Shown: piece by piece, positions 55,486 through 64,000 of the stretch
How positions within the stretch are numbered: the first letter of the stretch is position 1
Layout of the letters: the number at the start of each line of letters is the position of its first letter
DNA from: Leptolyngbya sp. 'hensonii'
GTDB taxonomy: Bacteria > Cyanobacteriota > Cyanobacteriia > GCF-001939115
DNA: 64,000 nucleotides
NCBI RefSeq assembly: GCF_001939115.1
Contig: NZ_MQTZ01000042.1
Span: 1-64,000, forward strand
Direction of reading: 5' to 3'
Program-made: the position numbers and the translations under genes
The notes under the pieces: model-generated
Database searches by the model: none
Told to the model about the DNA's origin: nothing
The model's input: only the letters and a program-made list of their open reading frames with translations

Positions 55486-58400
55486 CTAAACAGATGCCGT
55501 TCGAGGCTGTAGTTCAATCCCCAGGACCTGGGTGTAGGCCCCACGGGCCTGAGTCACCCCGATCGTCCGTTCAGCCGACTCAATCATCGGTCGCCGCAGA
55601 CTGACCACAATGAACTGAGCCTGTTCTGACTGACGACGAATCATGCGAGACAGGCGCTCCACATTTGCACCATCTAGAAACATATCCACTTCGTCAAAAG
55701 CATAGAACGGAGAAGGTCGGTAGCGTTGTAGGGCGAAGATAAAACTGAGAGCCGTGAGAGATTTCTCTCCCCCCGACATAGAGGCCAGCCGCTGGACCGG
55801 CTTTCCCTTCGGATGGGCCACCAGGTTTAGGCCACTACCAAAGGGATCTTCGGGATCATCCAATTGAAGATGGCCATCCCCATCCGATAGCTCGGCAAAA
55901 ATCGCCTGGAAGTTGATATTCACGGCGTCAAAAGCTTCCCTAAAAGCCCGTTGCCGCAGGGTGGTAAAGTTTTCAATCCGCAGGAGCAGTTCCGTGCGCT
56001 CTTCATTCAGGGTTGCCAATTTTTGGCTGAGTTCCTGCAGTCGGGTCTGGGTGCGATCGTACTCCTCCAGGGCCAGCATATTTACAGGTTCCATTGCCTG
56101 GAGCCGCTTTTGCAGAGATCTCAACTCCTGCTGCAGTTGCTCGGCCCCCAGGGTCTCGGGAATCTCAGGCAAGGGATCAGGCAGCTCCCCCTGTTGGGCT
56201 TGCAACTGCTCCAGGAGAGCTGCCAACTCAGTCCGGCGGGCCGTCTGGGTTTCCCCCAATTTCTGCGCCTGCCATTCGAGTTGTTGCTGGGCCATAGTTC
56301 GCTCCCGCACCTGGCGTTCAGCCCGATCGCGATCCTGCCTGGCTGACCCCAGGGTTTGTTCCAGAGCTGCCAGAGCCGTCTGGGTCTGGGCAATTTCTCC
56401 CTGCAGGATACTCTGTTGCTGACTGAGGGCAGTCTGTTGATTTAAAACAGCCGTCTGTTGCCCCCGGTAGTCTTCTATCCGCCCCTGTAGTTGCTGGAGC
56501 TTTTCCTGTAAGCGTTGCCCCTGATTTTCTAAATCCTGCAGGTGTTGTTCCATCTTTCTGAGGGCCTGATCCCGCCCCTGGAGCAGCGCCTCCCGTTCGC
56601 GCACGATCGCCTGAGCCTGCTGCCATTCACTGTGGGTTTGAGATTGCTCCAGATCTGCCAGAGCCGCTCGCAATTGCCTTAGTTCTGCCTCCTGTAGGGG
56701 TAACTCACAGGCCAAAACATCTAGCCGTTGCCGAACCGTCGTCAGTTCTTCATTGTTCCGAGCCCGCTGCTCCCCAGTTTGAGTCTGCTGCTGTCCCAGT
56801 CGTCCGATCTCCGACTGTAGCCTCTCTGCCTGCAGTTCGGTTTCCCGCAACTGTTGACGAGCCTCTATGAGCTCCTGGGTCTTTTGTTTTGCCAACACAG
56901 AGAGGCGACTGATTTCTGTTTCACAGCGACTCAGGATGCGATCGACCTCCTGCAAGCGATCCCGCAATTCTGCCACCTCGGCTGATTCCGCAGGCGCGAC
57001 CTTACCGAAGTGAATGGCATAACGGGTATCCACACTGCCCCCGGTCATAGCTCCACTGGTTTCCAGTAACTCCCCATCCAGGGTTACCATCCGGAACTGG
57101 CCCAGGTTACGTCGGGCTGCCTCCAGGGTTTCAAACACGATCGTATTGCCAAAAACAAAGGCAAACACATCCCGATAGCGATCGTCGCATTCAATCAGGT
57201 TCAGAGCAAAATCTACTAACCCCTCTGCCCGTTTCCAGGTAGCCAGAGAGAGGGGCCGGGGTGCCTGAATCTTGTTCAGGGGTAAAAAGGTGGCTCTGCC
57301 TGCTTTCTTTTGTTTCAAGAGTTCGATCGCCGCTGAGGCAATGCCATCATCCTCGACCACTAAATGCCCCAATCGCGCCCCGGCTGCCGTCTCCAGGGCC
57401 AATTGATAGCGCGGCTCCACCCGTCCCAACTGCGCTACTAAACCACAGATCCCGGGTATCCCCATTTGCAGGATCAGGCGACTGGCCTGGGTGCCCTGAG
57501 ATTCCTGCATGGCCTGGGTTTGGGCTTCCAACCGGTCCAAGCGGCGCTGCTTTTCCCGTTGTTCCTGCAGGAGCCGATCGCGGGTCTCCTGCTGGATTTG
57601 CAATTGCTGTTCTGTGCTTGCCACAGCCTGGGCCAGGCTGTGCACCCGTTCCATCAGGTGCTGCTTCACCAGCATAATGTCTCCCTCCTGAGCCTGGTGA
57701 GCCTCCAGATCCTGATCCAGGGTCTGGAGTAGATCTCCCTGATCCAGCATTTGGCGTTCCAGTTGAGTAGCCCTCTCCTGGAGCTGGGCCTGCTCAGTCT
57801 GGTGAGGGGTGAGGGTTCGGAGCAGTGTATCAATCTGATGGTGGAGGGCTGTTTGCTGTTGCACCCAGGCTTCCGAGGCCGACGCGATCGCGTTGGCCGC
57901 TTCCCGACTCTGTTCCAGGGCCTGACGGGCTTCTTCCCAGGCTGCCTGCAGCCCCGGCAACTCCCGCGTTGTGCCAGTCTGTTGCTCTAGGGCCACGGTT
58001 TCCAGATGCCGGAGGTGCTCCTGAATCTCTTGCTGGGTGCGGGCAAGTTGATTGGCCGCCTCCTGCCCTGCCTTAAGCAAATCCTGCTCTTGTCGCTGGA
58101 GCTGGCGTAGTTCTGCCTCCTGGGTCGCCAGGGTCGATTGTAGGGCGAGCTGCTCCTCCTCCCCCAGAATCTTTACCCGATCGGCCAGGTCTTGCAACTC
58201 CCGGTTTAACTGTTGCAACTCCGTGGCAATCGTGGCCACCTGCTCCACCAGATCGGCTGCGGTGAGATCGTCGGTCTCGATCTGGCGCTGGAGTTTCTGA
58301 GCCTGACGCTGCTGGTTACGCCAGGTCAGAACTGCTTCCCACTGGGACTTTGTCTGTAGTTCCTGGCGCAGTTTCTGATATTTTTCAGCCTTGACCCGAT

Positions 58401-59184
58401 CCTGGGCCAGCCGATCGCGCTGGACTATCAGTTCCTTTTCGACAATTTGGAAGCGCTCTTCCCGCTCTTTGACCGCATTCAGCTTATCCTTGGCCTGAAT
58501 AATCTTGCGATCGAAGGCAGCCACTCCGGCCAGCTCATCAATAATCTCCCGTCGTTCCCGGGGATTCATCGAAATGATACTGGTAACATCCCCCTGCAGC
58601 ACTACGTTATAGCCCTCTGGGTAAATTCGCAGGCGATGAAGTTGTTCATGCAATTCATTCAGGGTGCAGGGCTGGCTATTGATGTAGTAGTTGGAGGTGT
58701 AGGTTCCCTGCTGCGTCACCCGTAACTTGCGGGTCACACTCCACTCCGTCAACCCGGACAGGTTAGGGCTGGAGGTGCGGCGAACCTCGGGGATTGGCTC
58801 GGAAATCAGAGCATTCCCTTCTCCCTGCTCCGGTTCTGGCTCCAGTTCTGGCTCCAGCTCTGTTTCTGCAGGCTCCTCCGCCAGGGGGGACTCTTCCGGA
58901 GCCGGTTCAAAGTAGTCTTCCAGGTCGAAGGTAACGGTAACACTGGCCTCGACGGTGGCCCGTCCCTTATTAGTGGTCTGATTATGGTTGACCAGGTCAG
59001 GGAGGCGCTCCGCCCGCATGCCCTTTGACCCTGAAAGCCCCAGGGCAAACAGGAGGCCGTCAAGGATATTCGACTTCCCTGAACCGTTGGGGCCAGAAAT
59101 TACCGTGAAACCAGGAAGTAGCGGCACCCGGGCTGTGCCACCGAAAGATTTGAAATGGGAAAGCTCAACGCGCTTAATGTGCAC
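55486..59184 (-). CDS. smc: Chromosome segregation protein SMC
   Basis: ATPase of the SMC-ScpAB complex. Starting at GTG 59184 gives 1232 residues; TTG at 59202 would give 1238. Walker A GPNGSGKSNILD is at about residues 27-38, long coiled coils run on both sides of a hinge (about 540-700; LILQMGIPGICGLVAQL, GRATFLPLNKIQ), the ABC signature LASMSGGEKSLTALS is near 1110 and Walker B PFYAFDEVDMFLDGANVERL near 1140. An acidic insert (PAETELEPELEPEPEQGEG) lies at about 115-140. Partners scpA and scpB are not in the window. Confidence 0.95.
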   Translation of the reverse strand: MHIKRVELSHFKSFGGTARVPLLPGFTVISGPNGSGKSNILDGLLFALGLSGSKGMRAERLPDLVNHNQTTNKGRATVEASVTVTFDLEDYFEPAPEESPLAEEPAETELEPELEPEPEQGEGNALISEPIPEVRRTSSPNLSGLTEWSVTRKLRVTQQGTYTSNYYINSQPCTLNELHEQLHRLRIYPEGYNVVLQGDVTSIISMNPRERREIIDELAGVAAFDRKIIQAKDKLNAVKEREERFQIVEKELIVQRDRLAQDRVKAEKYQKLRQELQTKSQWEAVLTWRNQQRQAQKLQRQIETDDLTAADLVEQVATIATELQQLNRELQDLADRVKILGEEEQLALQSTLATQEAELRQLQRQEQDLLKAGQEAANQLARTQQEIQEHLRHLETVALEQQTGTTRELPGLQAAWEEARQALEQSREAANAIASASEAWVQQQTALHHQIDTLLRTLTPHQTEQAQLQERATQLERQMLDQGDLLQTLDQDLEAHQAQEGDIMLVKQHLMERVHSLAQAVASTEQQLQIQQETRDRLLQEQREKQRRLDRLEAQTQAMQESQGTQASRLILQMGIPGICGLVAQLGRVEPRYQLALETAAGARLGHLVVEDDGIASAAIELLKQKKAGRATFLPLNKIQAPRPLSLATWKRAEGLVDFALNLIECDDRYRDVFAFVFGNTIVFETLEAARRNLGQFRMVTLDGELLETSGAMTGGSVDTRYAIHFGKVAPAESAEVAELRDRLQEVDRILSRCETEISRLSVLAKQKTQELIEARQQLRETELQAERLQSEIGRLGQQQTQTGEQRARNNEELTTVRQRLDVLACELPLQEAELRQLRAALADLEQSQTHSEWQQAQAIVREREALLQGRDQALRKMEQHLQDLENQGQRLQEKLQQLQGRIEDYRGQQTAVLNQQTALSQQQSILQGEIAQTQTALAALEQTLGSARQDRDRAERQVRERTMAQQQLEWQAQKLGETQTARRTELAALLEQLQAQQGELPDPLPEIPETLGAEQLQQELRSLQKRLQAMEPVNMLALEEYDRTQTRLQELSQKLATLNEERTELLLRIENFTTLRQRAFREAFDAVNINFQAIFAELSDGDGHLQLDDPEDPFGSGLNLVAHPKGKPVQRLASMSGGEKSLTALSFIFALQRYRPSPFYAFDEVDMFLDGANVERLSRMIRRQSEQAQFIVVSLRRPMIESAERTIGVTQARGAYTQVLGIELQPRTASV

Positions 59185-59235
59185 TGGCGAGACTGGCCCC
59201 AATTAAGTACATATATACTAAAAGTCTAACTTGCA

Positions 59236-59262
59236 GACAAAATTTTTGGCGAAAATTTTGTC
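59236..59262. repeat. Inverted repeat upstream of smc
   Basis: Perfect 11-bp arms GACAAAATTTT and AAAATTTTGTC with a 5-base loop, 52 bp before the smc start (GTG). It could stop transcription from the cupin gene or be an smc regulatory site. Confidence 0.75.
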
Positions 59263-59309
59263 TAGCATAAGTCATTTTCCAAAGGAATGGGTCGGGGCCG
59301 GATGGATGG

Positions 59310-59597
59310 CTATTCAAATTTGTAATGCTTACGCACCGGACTGAGGATATTCCAGGTACAGGACATTCCCGTTGGAAAAACTACGAGATCCCCTTGACCG
59401 ATCGAGACGGGAGAGCCTCCCTCTGGGGTCACTTCCACAGCACCCTCCAGCAAATAACAGGTTTCCTGAGCCTCATAGGTCCAGGGAAATTCAGAAATTT
59501 CTTTGGACCAGGTGGGCCAGGTCGAAACCCCCAATTGAGTCAGATGGTCTGCCGTGGGGTGATGATCGACCTGAATGTGCAATTCCTGGGTGTCCAT
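59310..59597 (-). CDS. Small cupin-domain protein
   Basis: 95 residues forming a single cupin barrel: FPWTYEAQETCYLLEGAVEVTPEGG (first motif; Glu in place of most metal-binding His) and QGDLVVFPTGMSCTWNI (second). It resembles the cupin_3/DUF861 group. The metal ligand set is incomplete, so it may be a non-catalytic binder. It shares strand with the dehydrogenase gene 13 bp upstream and may be cotranscribed. Confidence 0.8.
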   Translation of the reverse strand: MDTQELHIQVDHHPTADHLTQLGVSTWPTWSKEISEFPWTYEAQETCYLLEGAVEVTPEGGSPVSIGQGDLVVFPTGMSCTWNILSPVRKHYKFE

Positions 59598-59610
59598 GGC
59601 TATAGGGTCC

Positions 59611-60474
59611 TCACAACGTTGGGTTCATTGCCGCAAACAGGGCAGAATAGTCTTCATTCGCCAGGTTCAGGGCGATCGCCTGTTCCAAGATCTCCTCTAC
59701 GCCTACAACATTGGCCACATTCAAACCTGCAGCCTCAGCAGTTTTTATAAATAACTGTATGTCTTTCAGCAGATGCTTGGTGGGGAAATTGGGTTGAGCA
59801 AAATTCTGGTCTACCATCCGTTGCAGCTTCTTATCAAAGGTAGGGGCATAGAGGGCACTCTGTCGCAGGATCTCCATAAAGACCTCAACCTCAATTCCCT
59901 GGCGTAGCACCAGCCCCAGGCTGGCTGCAAAAGCGGTGGTCAGGGAACCAATCAACTGATTCAGGGCCAGTTTGAGGGCTGCTGCCGTCCCTATTGGTCC
60001 AATCAGGCGGGGAGCTGGGCTCAAATGCTGCAGTAACCCGATCCACTGCTCAAACTGGGCTGGGGATGCACCGACCATGATCTGTAACTGGCCAGAACGG
60101 GCCTCTCCAATACTTCCCAGCACCGGAGCCTCCAGATAGTCTCCACCAGCAGCGGTAATCTCAGCTCCGATCGTCTGACTGTCCTGGGGTGAGATAGTCC
60201 CCATCTGGATGACGGTGTGATCGGCCAGCAGTGCTTGCGTGCTCCCAGTGAGCAATACTGTCCGAATGGCGTCTGCATCCGTCAACATGAGCAGAATCAC
60301 CTCTGTTTGCTGCAGGACTTCAGCCGGAGAGCTGGCAATCCTCGCGCCCTGGGTCTCCAGCGCCGCCAGTCGAGTTGGGGTTCGATTATAGGCCATCACA
60401 GGAATTTGACGATCGAGCAGGCGCTCAACCATAGCCGAACCCATCAGGCCAGCCCCCATCAACCCCACTGACAT
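59611..60474 (-). CDS. Beta-hydroxyacid dehydrogenase family (3-hydroxyisobutyrate/glyoxylate reductase type)
   Basis: 287 residues from the ATG at 60474, preceded by AAGGA at 7-bp spacing; the ATG at 60492 overlaps the kinase stop and has a poorer site. Rossmann motif GLMGAGLMGSAMVERLL at the N-terminus, catalytic Lys in ALKLALNQLIGS, and the C-terminal helix-rich domain fit the family. Likely NADPH-dependent glyoxylate or succinic-semialdehyde reductase, but the substrate is not shown. Follows the histidine kinase gene on the same strand and precedes the cupin. Confidence 0.88.
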   Translation of the reverse strand: MSVGLMGAGLMGSAMVERLLDRQIPVMAYNRTPTRLAALETQGARIASSPAEVLQQTEVILLMLTDADAIRTVLLTGSTQALLADHTVIQMGTISPQDSQTIGAEITAAGGDYLEAPVLGSIGEARSGQLQIMVGASPAQFEQWIGLLQHLSPAPRLIGPIGTAAALKLALNQLIGSLTTAFAASLGLVLRQGIEVEVFMEILRQSALYAPTFDKKLQRMVDQNFAQPNFPTKHLLKDIQLFIKTAEAAGLNVANVVGVEEILEQAIALNLANEDYSALFAAMNPTL

Positions 60475-60484
60475 AGAACAGTCC

Positions 60485-62710
60485 TTATTCATCCGACTCT
60501 TCCTGGAATAATACTTCCGCAGGTTTGTTCTGAGAAATGGGGATCTCGATCCAGAATTCTGCCCCCTGCCCGATCTCAGACAAACATTTCAATGACCCAT
60601 GGTGCTTGTCTACAACAATCTGATAGCTGATGGACAGCCCCAGCCCCGTCCCCTTACCCACCGGTTTGGTGGTAAAAAAGGGATCGAAGAGTTTGGACTG
60701 GACTTCTGGGGCAATGCCAGGACCATTGTCCTGAAAGCAGATAAAGACCCGCTCCTGATCATGGGTGATGCCGGTACGAATCATAATGGCAGGGGATGGG
60801 CCTGCTTCGGCAGGGTAGAGCGATGGTGGGGCAGAATCTAAAGCTTGCCCATTGCCCTCTAGCCTGTCCTCAGCATCAGTCCCAAATCGGGCAATCAGGG
60901 CATCGATCGAGTTACTGAGAATGTTCATGAACACTTGATTGAGTTGACCAGCATAACACTCTACGGGCGGCAGGTCTCCGTAATTTTTCGCTACCTCAAT
61001 CGCCGGATGATTGGCTGTTGCCTTCAGCCGATTTTGCAGGATTAAGAGTGTGCTATCGATCCCTTCGTGGATGTTGACGTACTTCATTTCCGCCTCATCC
61101 AGGCGCGAGAAGTTGCGCAGGGAGAGCACAATTTCGCGGATCCGATCGGCCCCAATCCGCATCGATGTCAACATTTTCTGCAGATCTTCGACCAGAAATT
61201 CCAGGTCAATTTCCTCCTCCATGGCCTGAATTTCAGGGTCATGGGTCGGACTCTTCCGCTGATATAGCTCAATCAGATTCAGCAGATCCTGAGTATAGCT
61301 ACTGGCATGGGGCAGATTACCGTAAATGAAATTGATCGGATTATTAATTTCATGGGCAATCCCAGCGACCATCTGCCCTAAGCCCGACATCTTTTCCGTT
61401 TGAATCAACTGCGCCTGAGTCTGCTGCAAAGCCTGGAATGCCTTGGCCGATCGGGCCATTTCCTGGCGCAAGCGCTTCTCGTTAACCGTTACCTGGCCCA
61501 AAAGGTTGTAGAACGAGATGGTTAACCGTCCCAGTTCATCTTCCCGCCCCATCAGTTCTTCCCCTTTCAGGCTGGTTTCTGCCAAGCGGTTGCACTCATC
61601 CATAATGGGTTGCAATCGACGATTGAGGTTACGCACGAACTGAATCACCACAATCAGCAGAAAGGCGGCGGCAAAGAAAGCAGCCAGTAAGGTTCCGCCA
61701 GCCGTTAAGCGGAGCAGAGGACCGTAGACCACTGACTGGGGTACGGAGGCCAGCAAGATCCAGCCAGTATTAGGAATTTTGCGATAAGCCCAAAACTCCC
61801 GCTTCCCCTGACTGTCGGTCCAGGACACAATACCGCTATTCGTGGCCTGCAGTTCCGTCTGGATTTGCTCCCAGAGCTGGGCATAGTTATTAATCTGGGG
61901 AAAAGGCTTGAGGGCCAGCGCTGCATCAGGATTTGGGGGATAGGCAACAAGCTTCCCCTGGCTACTGACCAGAACAAAATAGCCATCATCTTGAATCACA
62001 GGGACTGAAAGGATACCACTCAGAAACCCTAATTCGATATCCTGCCCCAAAACCCCCAGCAATTGACCTTTAGCACTGTAGAAAGGGAGAGAATAACTAG
62101 TGGTGACAAAAGTACGAGGCGGATCAACAGTGGTTTCCTCATAGCTAACCGGCTCCAGCCAGATACCCTTACAGAGATTGATGGATGAAAGCTGCTGGCA
62201 GGCTGCGATCGGTTTACGGAAGTAACCCTCCTTAAAGTTGGCTGGATCGGATTCTCCGCCTTTGGCGGTCACGGTCCCGTCACTGGCTTTAATGGCCCAG
62301 GGATAGGCGTACTTACGGGAGGGGATGATCAACCGATTTTCTGGGGGTTGGCCAAAACCCAATCCTGTAGCCAGGGGAGATCTTTTCAGCGCCCCCCGGA
62401 TCAGGTTGACGTACACCTCTTCCCGTTTTTCTCCGGCTTCGTAGAAGGTAATGGCCGAAGTTGCCACCAGACGGGCCGAGTTTTCAACCGTATCAAAACT
62501 CCCTTCCAGGGATTTGGCCTTGACATCCAATCGAGCAATCAATTCATCCTGAGCCTGTTGCACCAGCCTTTGATAGAACAGATAGGAGGCGCAGCCCAGA
62601 CCAATCAGAGAGCCGCACAAAACCGAAAGAAACAGGCGCAGGCCAACCGAATTTAATAGGGAAACCCGCCATTTACGTTTTGGAGGTGAGTCGGAAGCAG
62701 TAACCTGCAT
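60485..62710 (-). CDS. Membrane sensor histidine kinase with Cache-type input domain
   Basis: 741 residues. TM1 at about 24-46, a large extracytosolic double-Cache-like domain (about 47-340) with DDGYFVLVSSQGKLVAYPP and TGWILLASVP, TM2 at about 345-367, a HAMP-like linker (NRRLQPIMDECNRLAETSLKG, REDELGRLTISFYNLLG), and HisKA with His453 (MVAGIAHEINNPINFIYG). ATPase motifs MNILSNSIDAL, DNGPGIAPEVQSKLFDPFF and GTGLGLSISYQIV are intact. No adjacent response regulator: orphan. The signal is unknown; Cache domains bind small molecules. Confidence 0.93.
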   Translation of the reverse strand: MQVTASDSPPKRKWRVSLLNSVGLRLFLSVLCGSLIGLGCASYLFYQRLVQQAQDELIARLDVKAKSLEGSFDTVENSARLVATSAITFYEAGEKREEVYVNLIRGALKRSPLATGLGFGQPPENRLIIPSRKYAYPWAIKASDGTVTAKGGESDPANFKEGYFRKPIAACQQLSSINLCKGIWLEPVSYEETTVDPPRTFVTTSYSLPFYSAKGQLLGVLGQDIELGFLSGILSVPVIQDDGYFVLVSSQGKLVAYPPNPDAALALKPFPQINNYAQLWEQIQTELQATNSGIVSWTDSQGKREFWAYRKIPNTGWILLASVPQSVVYGPLLRLTAGGTLLAAFFAAAFLLIVVIQFVRNLNRRLQPIMDECNRLAETSLKGEELMGREDELGRLTISFYNLLGQVTVNEKRLRQEMARSAKAFQALQQTQAQLIQTEKMSGLGQMVAGIAHEINNPINFIYGNLPHASSYTQDLLNLIELYQRKSPTHDPEIQAMEEEIDLEFLVEDLQKMLTSMRIGADRIREIVLSLRNFSRLDEAEMKYVNIHEGIDSTLLILQNRLKATANHPAIEVAKNYGDLPPVECYAGQLNQVFMNILSNSIDALIARFGTDAEDRLEGNGQALDSAPPSLYPAEAGPSPAIMIRTGITHDQERVFICFQDNGPGIAPEVQSKLFDPFFTTKPVGKGTGLGLSISYQIVVDKHHGSLKCLSEIGQGAEFWIEIPISQNKPAEVLFQEESDE

Positions 62711-62926
62711 AGTCTCTTAAATTAGGTCTGAATCCCCAGCAGGCCCAAATCTCCAGCAACAGAGAGAGGGATCAGAGGATAGGTGTCCATATGCCCTATA
62801 TCATAATGGGCCATATCCAACCCAATTGGATGAGGCTTCACCCAATCTGTACAAACCTCCTGCCAGAAATCCCTTTCAGCATACTACTGCATGGGTACCA
62901 TCCGTTCTGAGGCTGAAACCCCTAAT

Positions 62927-63580
62927 TCAACTGACAGCTTTGAGGGGGCGAGTCCGATCGTAGTAACAATTCAGAATCGACTCCATCGGCGTTTGGCCAG
63001 AGGCCACCCAAACTAATTTCTCCCAGGCAATCTCGTCAATCAGCACTTTTAGGGGCTGATCAACCTGATTAAAACGGGTAAAGGCAGCGGCTGCTTTCCG
63101 ATCCCACTCCGGGTAATAGCGCAGGATATCATCCGGCAAAACGCGGGTGCGATCGCAGCCTGATTCTGGGAAACAGTCAAAGGGTTTATCCAGATTGAAG
63201 TAACCGTAATCATCCGTCAGCTCTTCTCCGGGGTAAATATCCCGGGCTGCCAGTTCCAGACTGTATGCTGTGCCAATATTGCTGGAGTTAAAACTATGAT
63301 TGACAAACTTAGCAATATCCCAACAAAGAATGTATTTTCCCTGCTCGTCCCGATAGGAATACTTGAGCAGGCGTTCCCGCAACACAGGTGGGGTCGAAAA
63401 TACATAGGATTCATCCAACCTCTGGTCCAGATCGTCCAGAACCCAGGTAATCGTCCCTTTGGGAATAAATTGTGTCGCGAACACGCCAAATCCAATCTGG
63501 TGATTGATAAAGCGAAGTTCAGTGTGGGGGTGCATCATAGGGCGAAACCAGTCGGAGACTCTCAAAATTGACGTTAACAT
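62927..63580 (-). CDS. SET-domain protein (putative lysine methyltransferase)
   Basis: 217 residues from the ATG at 63580; the frame to 63649 is less likely. The SET core is visible: IGFGVFATQFIPKGTITWVL, then the NHS motif in FVNHSFNSSNIGTAY, and the ELTDDYGYF segment before a post-SET-like cysteine in SGCDRTRV. SET proteins are mainly eukaryotic; bacterial ones are few, and cyanobacterial function is not settled. Divergent from the YdcF-type gene, with 90 bp between their starts. The substrate is unknown. Confidence 0.82.
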   Translation of the reverse strand: MLTSILRVSDWFRPMMHPHTELRFINHQIGFGVFATQFIPKGTITWVLDDLDQRLDESYVFSTPPVLRERLLKYSYRDEQGKYILCWDIAKFVNHSFNSSNIGTAYSLELAARDIYPGEELTDDYGYFNLDKPFDCFPESGCDRTRVLPDDILRYYPEWDRKAAAAFTRFNQVDQPLKVLIDEIAWEKLVWVASGQTPMESILNCYYDRTRPLKAVS

Positions 63581-63670
63581 GAGTATTCCCGCATGGTGGG
63601 GCGGGACTGACAGATTCTCAGGTGGGCCATTGGCCCGTGATGATTGCAAGTATGACCATGGAGACTGCAG

Positions 63671-64000
63671 ATGTTCTTATTCCTCTCAAAATTACTGCCT
63701 CTGTTTTTGTATCCCCTCGGCCTGACTTGCCTCCTGATGGTGGTGGCCCTGGTTCTGATCTGGAAGCGTCCCCGTTTGGCTGCAGGTGTTATTGCGCTGG
63801 GATTGGGGGTTTTGTTACTCTCCAGCAGCAGTTGGGTCTCTGGCCAGTTGCTCAAATCTCTGGAGTGGCAGTCCCTGCCCACAACCCTACCCCAGGCAGA
63901 TGCGATCGTGGTGTTGGGTGGTTGCACCCGTCCTCCCTTACAGCCCCGACCTGGCGTAGATGTTACGGATGCGGGCGATCGGGTCATTTATGGTGCCCAG
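63671..64000 (+). CDS. YdcF/ElyC (DUF218) family membrane protein, 5' part
   Basis: The first 110 codons, cut by the right edge. Two membrane helices (about 7-28 and 34-50) are followed by the start of the DUF218 domain with ADAIVVLGGCTRPPL. GGAG precedes the ATG by 7 bp. Family members are involved in envelope biogenesis or are vancomycin-resistance-like SanA proteins; the exact role here cannot be seen. Confidence 0.85.
   Translation, partial: MFLFLSKLLPLFLYPLGLTCLLMVVALVLIWKRPRLAAGVIALGLGVLLLSSSSWVSGQLLKSLEWQSLPTTLPQADAIVVLGGCTRPPLQPRPGVDVTDAGDRVIYGAQ

Overview
The window is cyanobacterial chromosome. The evidence is its gene content: cytochrome b6f subunit PetM, the PSII assembly factor Ycf39, an NblR-type response regulator, allophycocyanin ApcF, phosphoribulokinase with its redox cysteines, and ferredoxin-NADP reductase with an N-terminal phycobilisome-linker domain. 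Other support is a textbook NtcA promoter in front of glnA and GCGATCGC (HIP1) octamers, for example at 6873-6880 and 7496-7503. A Leptolyngbya-like filamentous lineage would fit, but nothing here fixes the genus. Most of the window is housekeeping DNA with short gaps. There is no rRNA, convincing tRNA or CRISPR array, and one insertion sequence is partly inside the left edge.

Left part (1-8.4 kb). The 3' end of an IS630-type transposase is joined to nblR and cuts it in its DNA-binding domain. Upstream of nblR lie nadK, ycf39 and petM, all on the minus strand. Then come pdxA, a small coupled pair (a 57-residue ORF and a DUF4327 protein), two conserved hypotheticals, a cation efflux (CDF) transporter and a cysteine desulfurase.

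8.4-18.4 kb. An M1 aminopeptidase with a HEAT-like tail, glnA and apcF (diverging from a 420-bp control region), yidD, rpsD, moaA and guaA. Behind guaA is a 625-bp gene-free stretch with three different tandem repeat families. The last is three copies of the cyanobacterial DnaA-box sequence in a row.

18.4-28.6 kb. After a MidA/NDUFAF7-type methyltransferase comes a nine-gene minus-strand run: a small DUF2892 membrane protein, sulfide:quinone oxidoreductase, an exported OB-like protein, an ArsR-family repressor, an exported DUF3122 protein, an SCP2-like protein, a rhodanese, and an RND efflux adaptor plus pump. I read the first part as a sulfide/persulfide (possibly arsenic-linked) stress module. 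It is the most coherent accessory system here.

28.9-43 kb. A hybrid histidine kinase with a receiver at each end, a stand-alone degenerate PEP-utilising TIM barrel, an M20 amidohydrolase, bioD, two tandem paralogous Ser/Thr kinases with predicted external beta domains, a Ca2+/H+ antiporter and alanine racemase.

43-64 kb. prk and petH (divergent, 891 bp apart), homoserine dehydrogenase, KDPG aldolase, lspA, bioY, polyphosphate kinase, DUF2854, a glycosyltransferase, a PRC-barrel protein with an acidic tail, SMC, a cupin, a beta-hydroxyacid dehydrogenase, a Cache-type histidine kinase, a SET-domain protein and the start of a YdcF/DUF218 protein that runs off the right edge.
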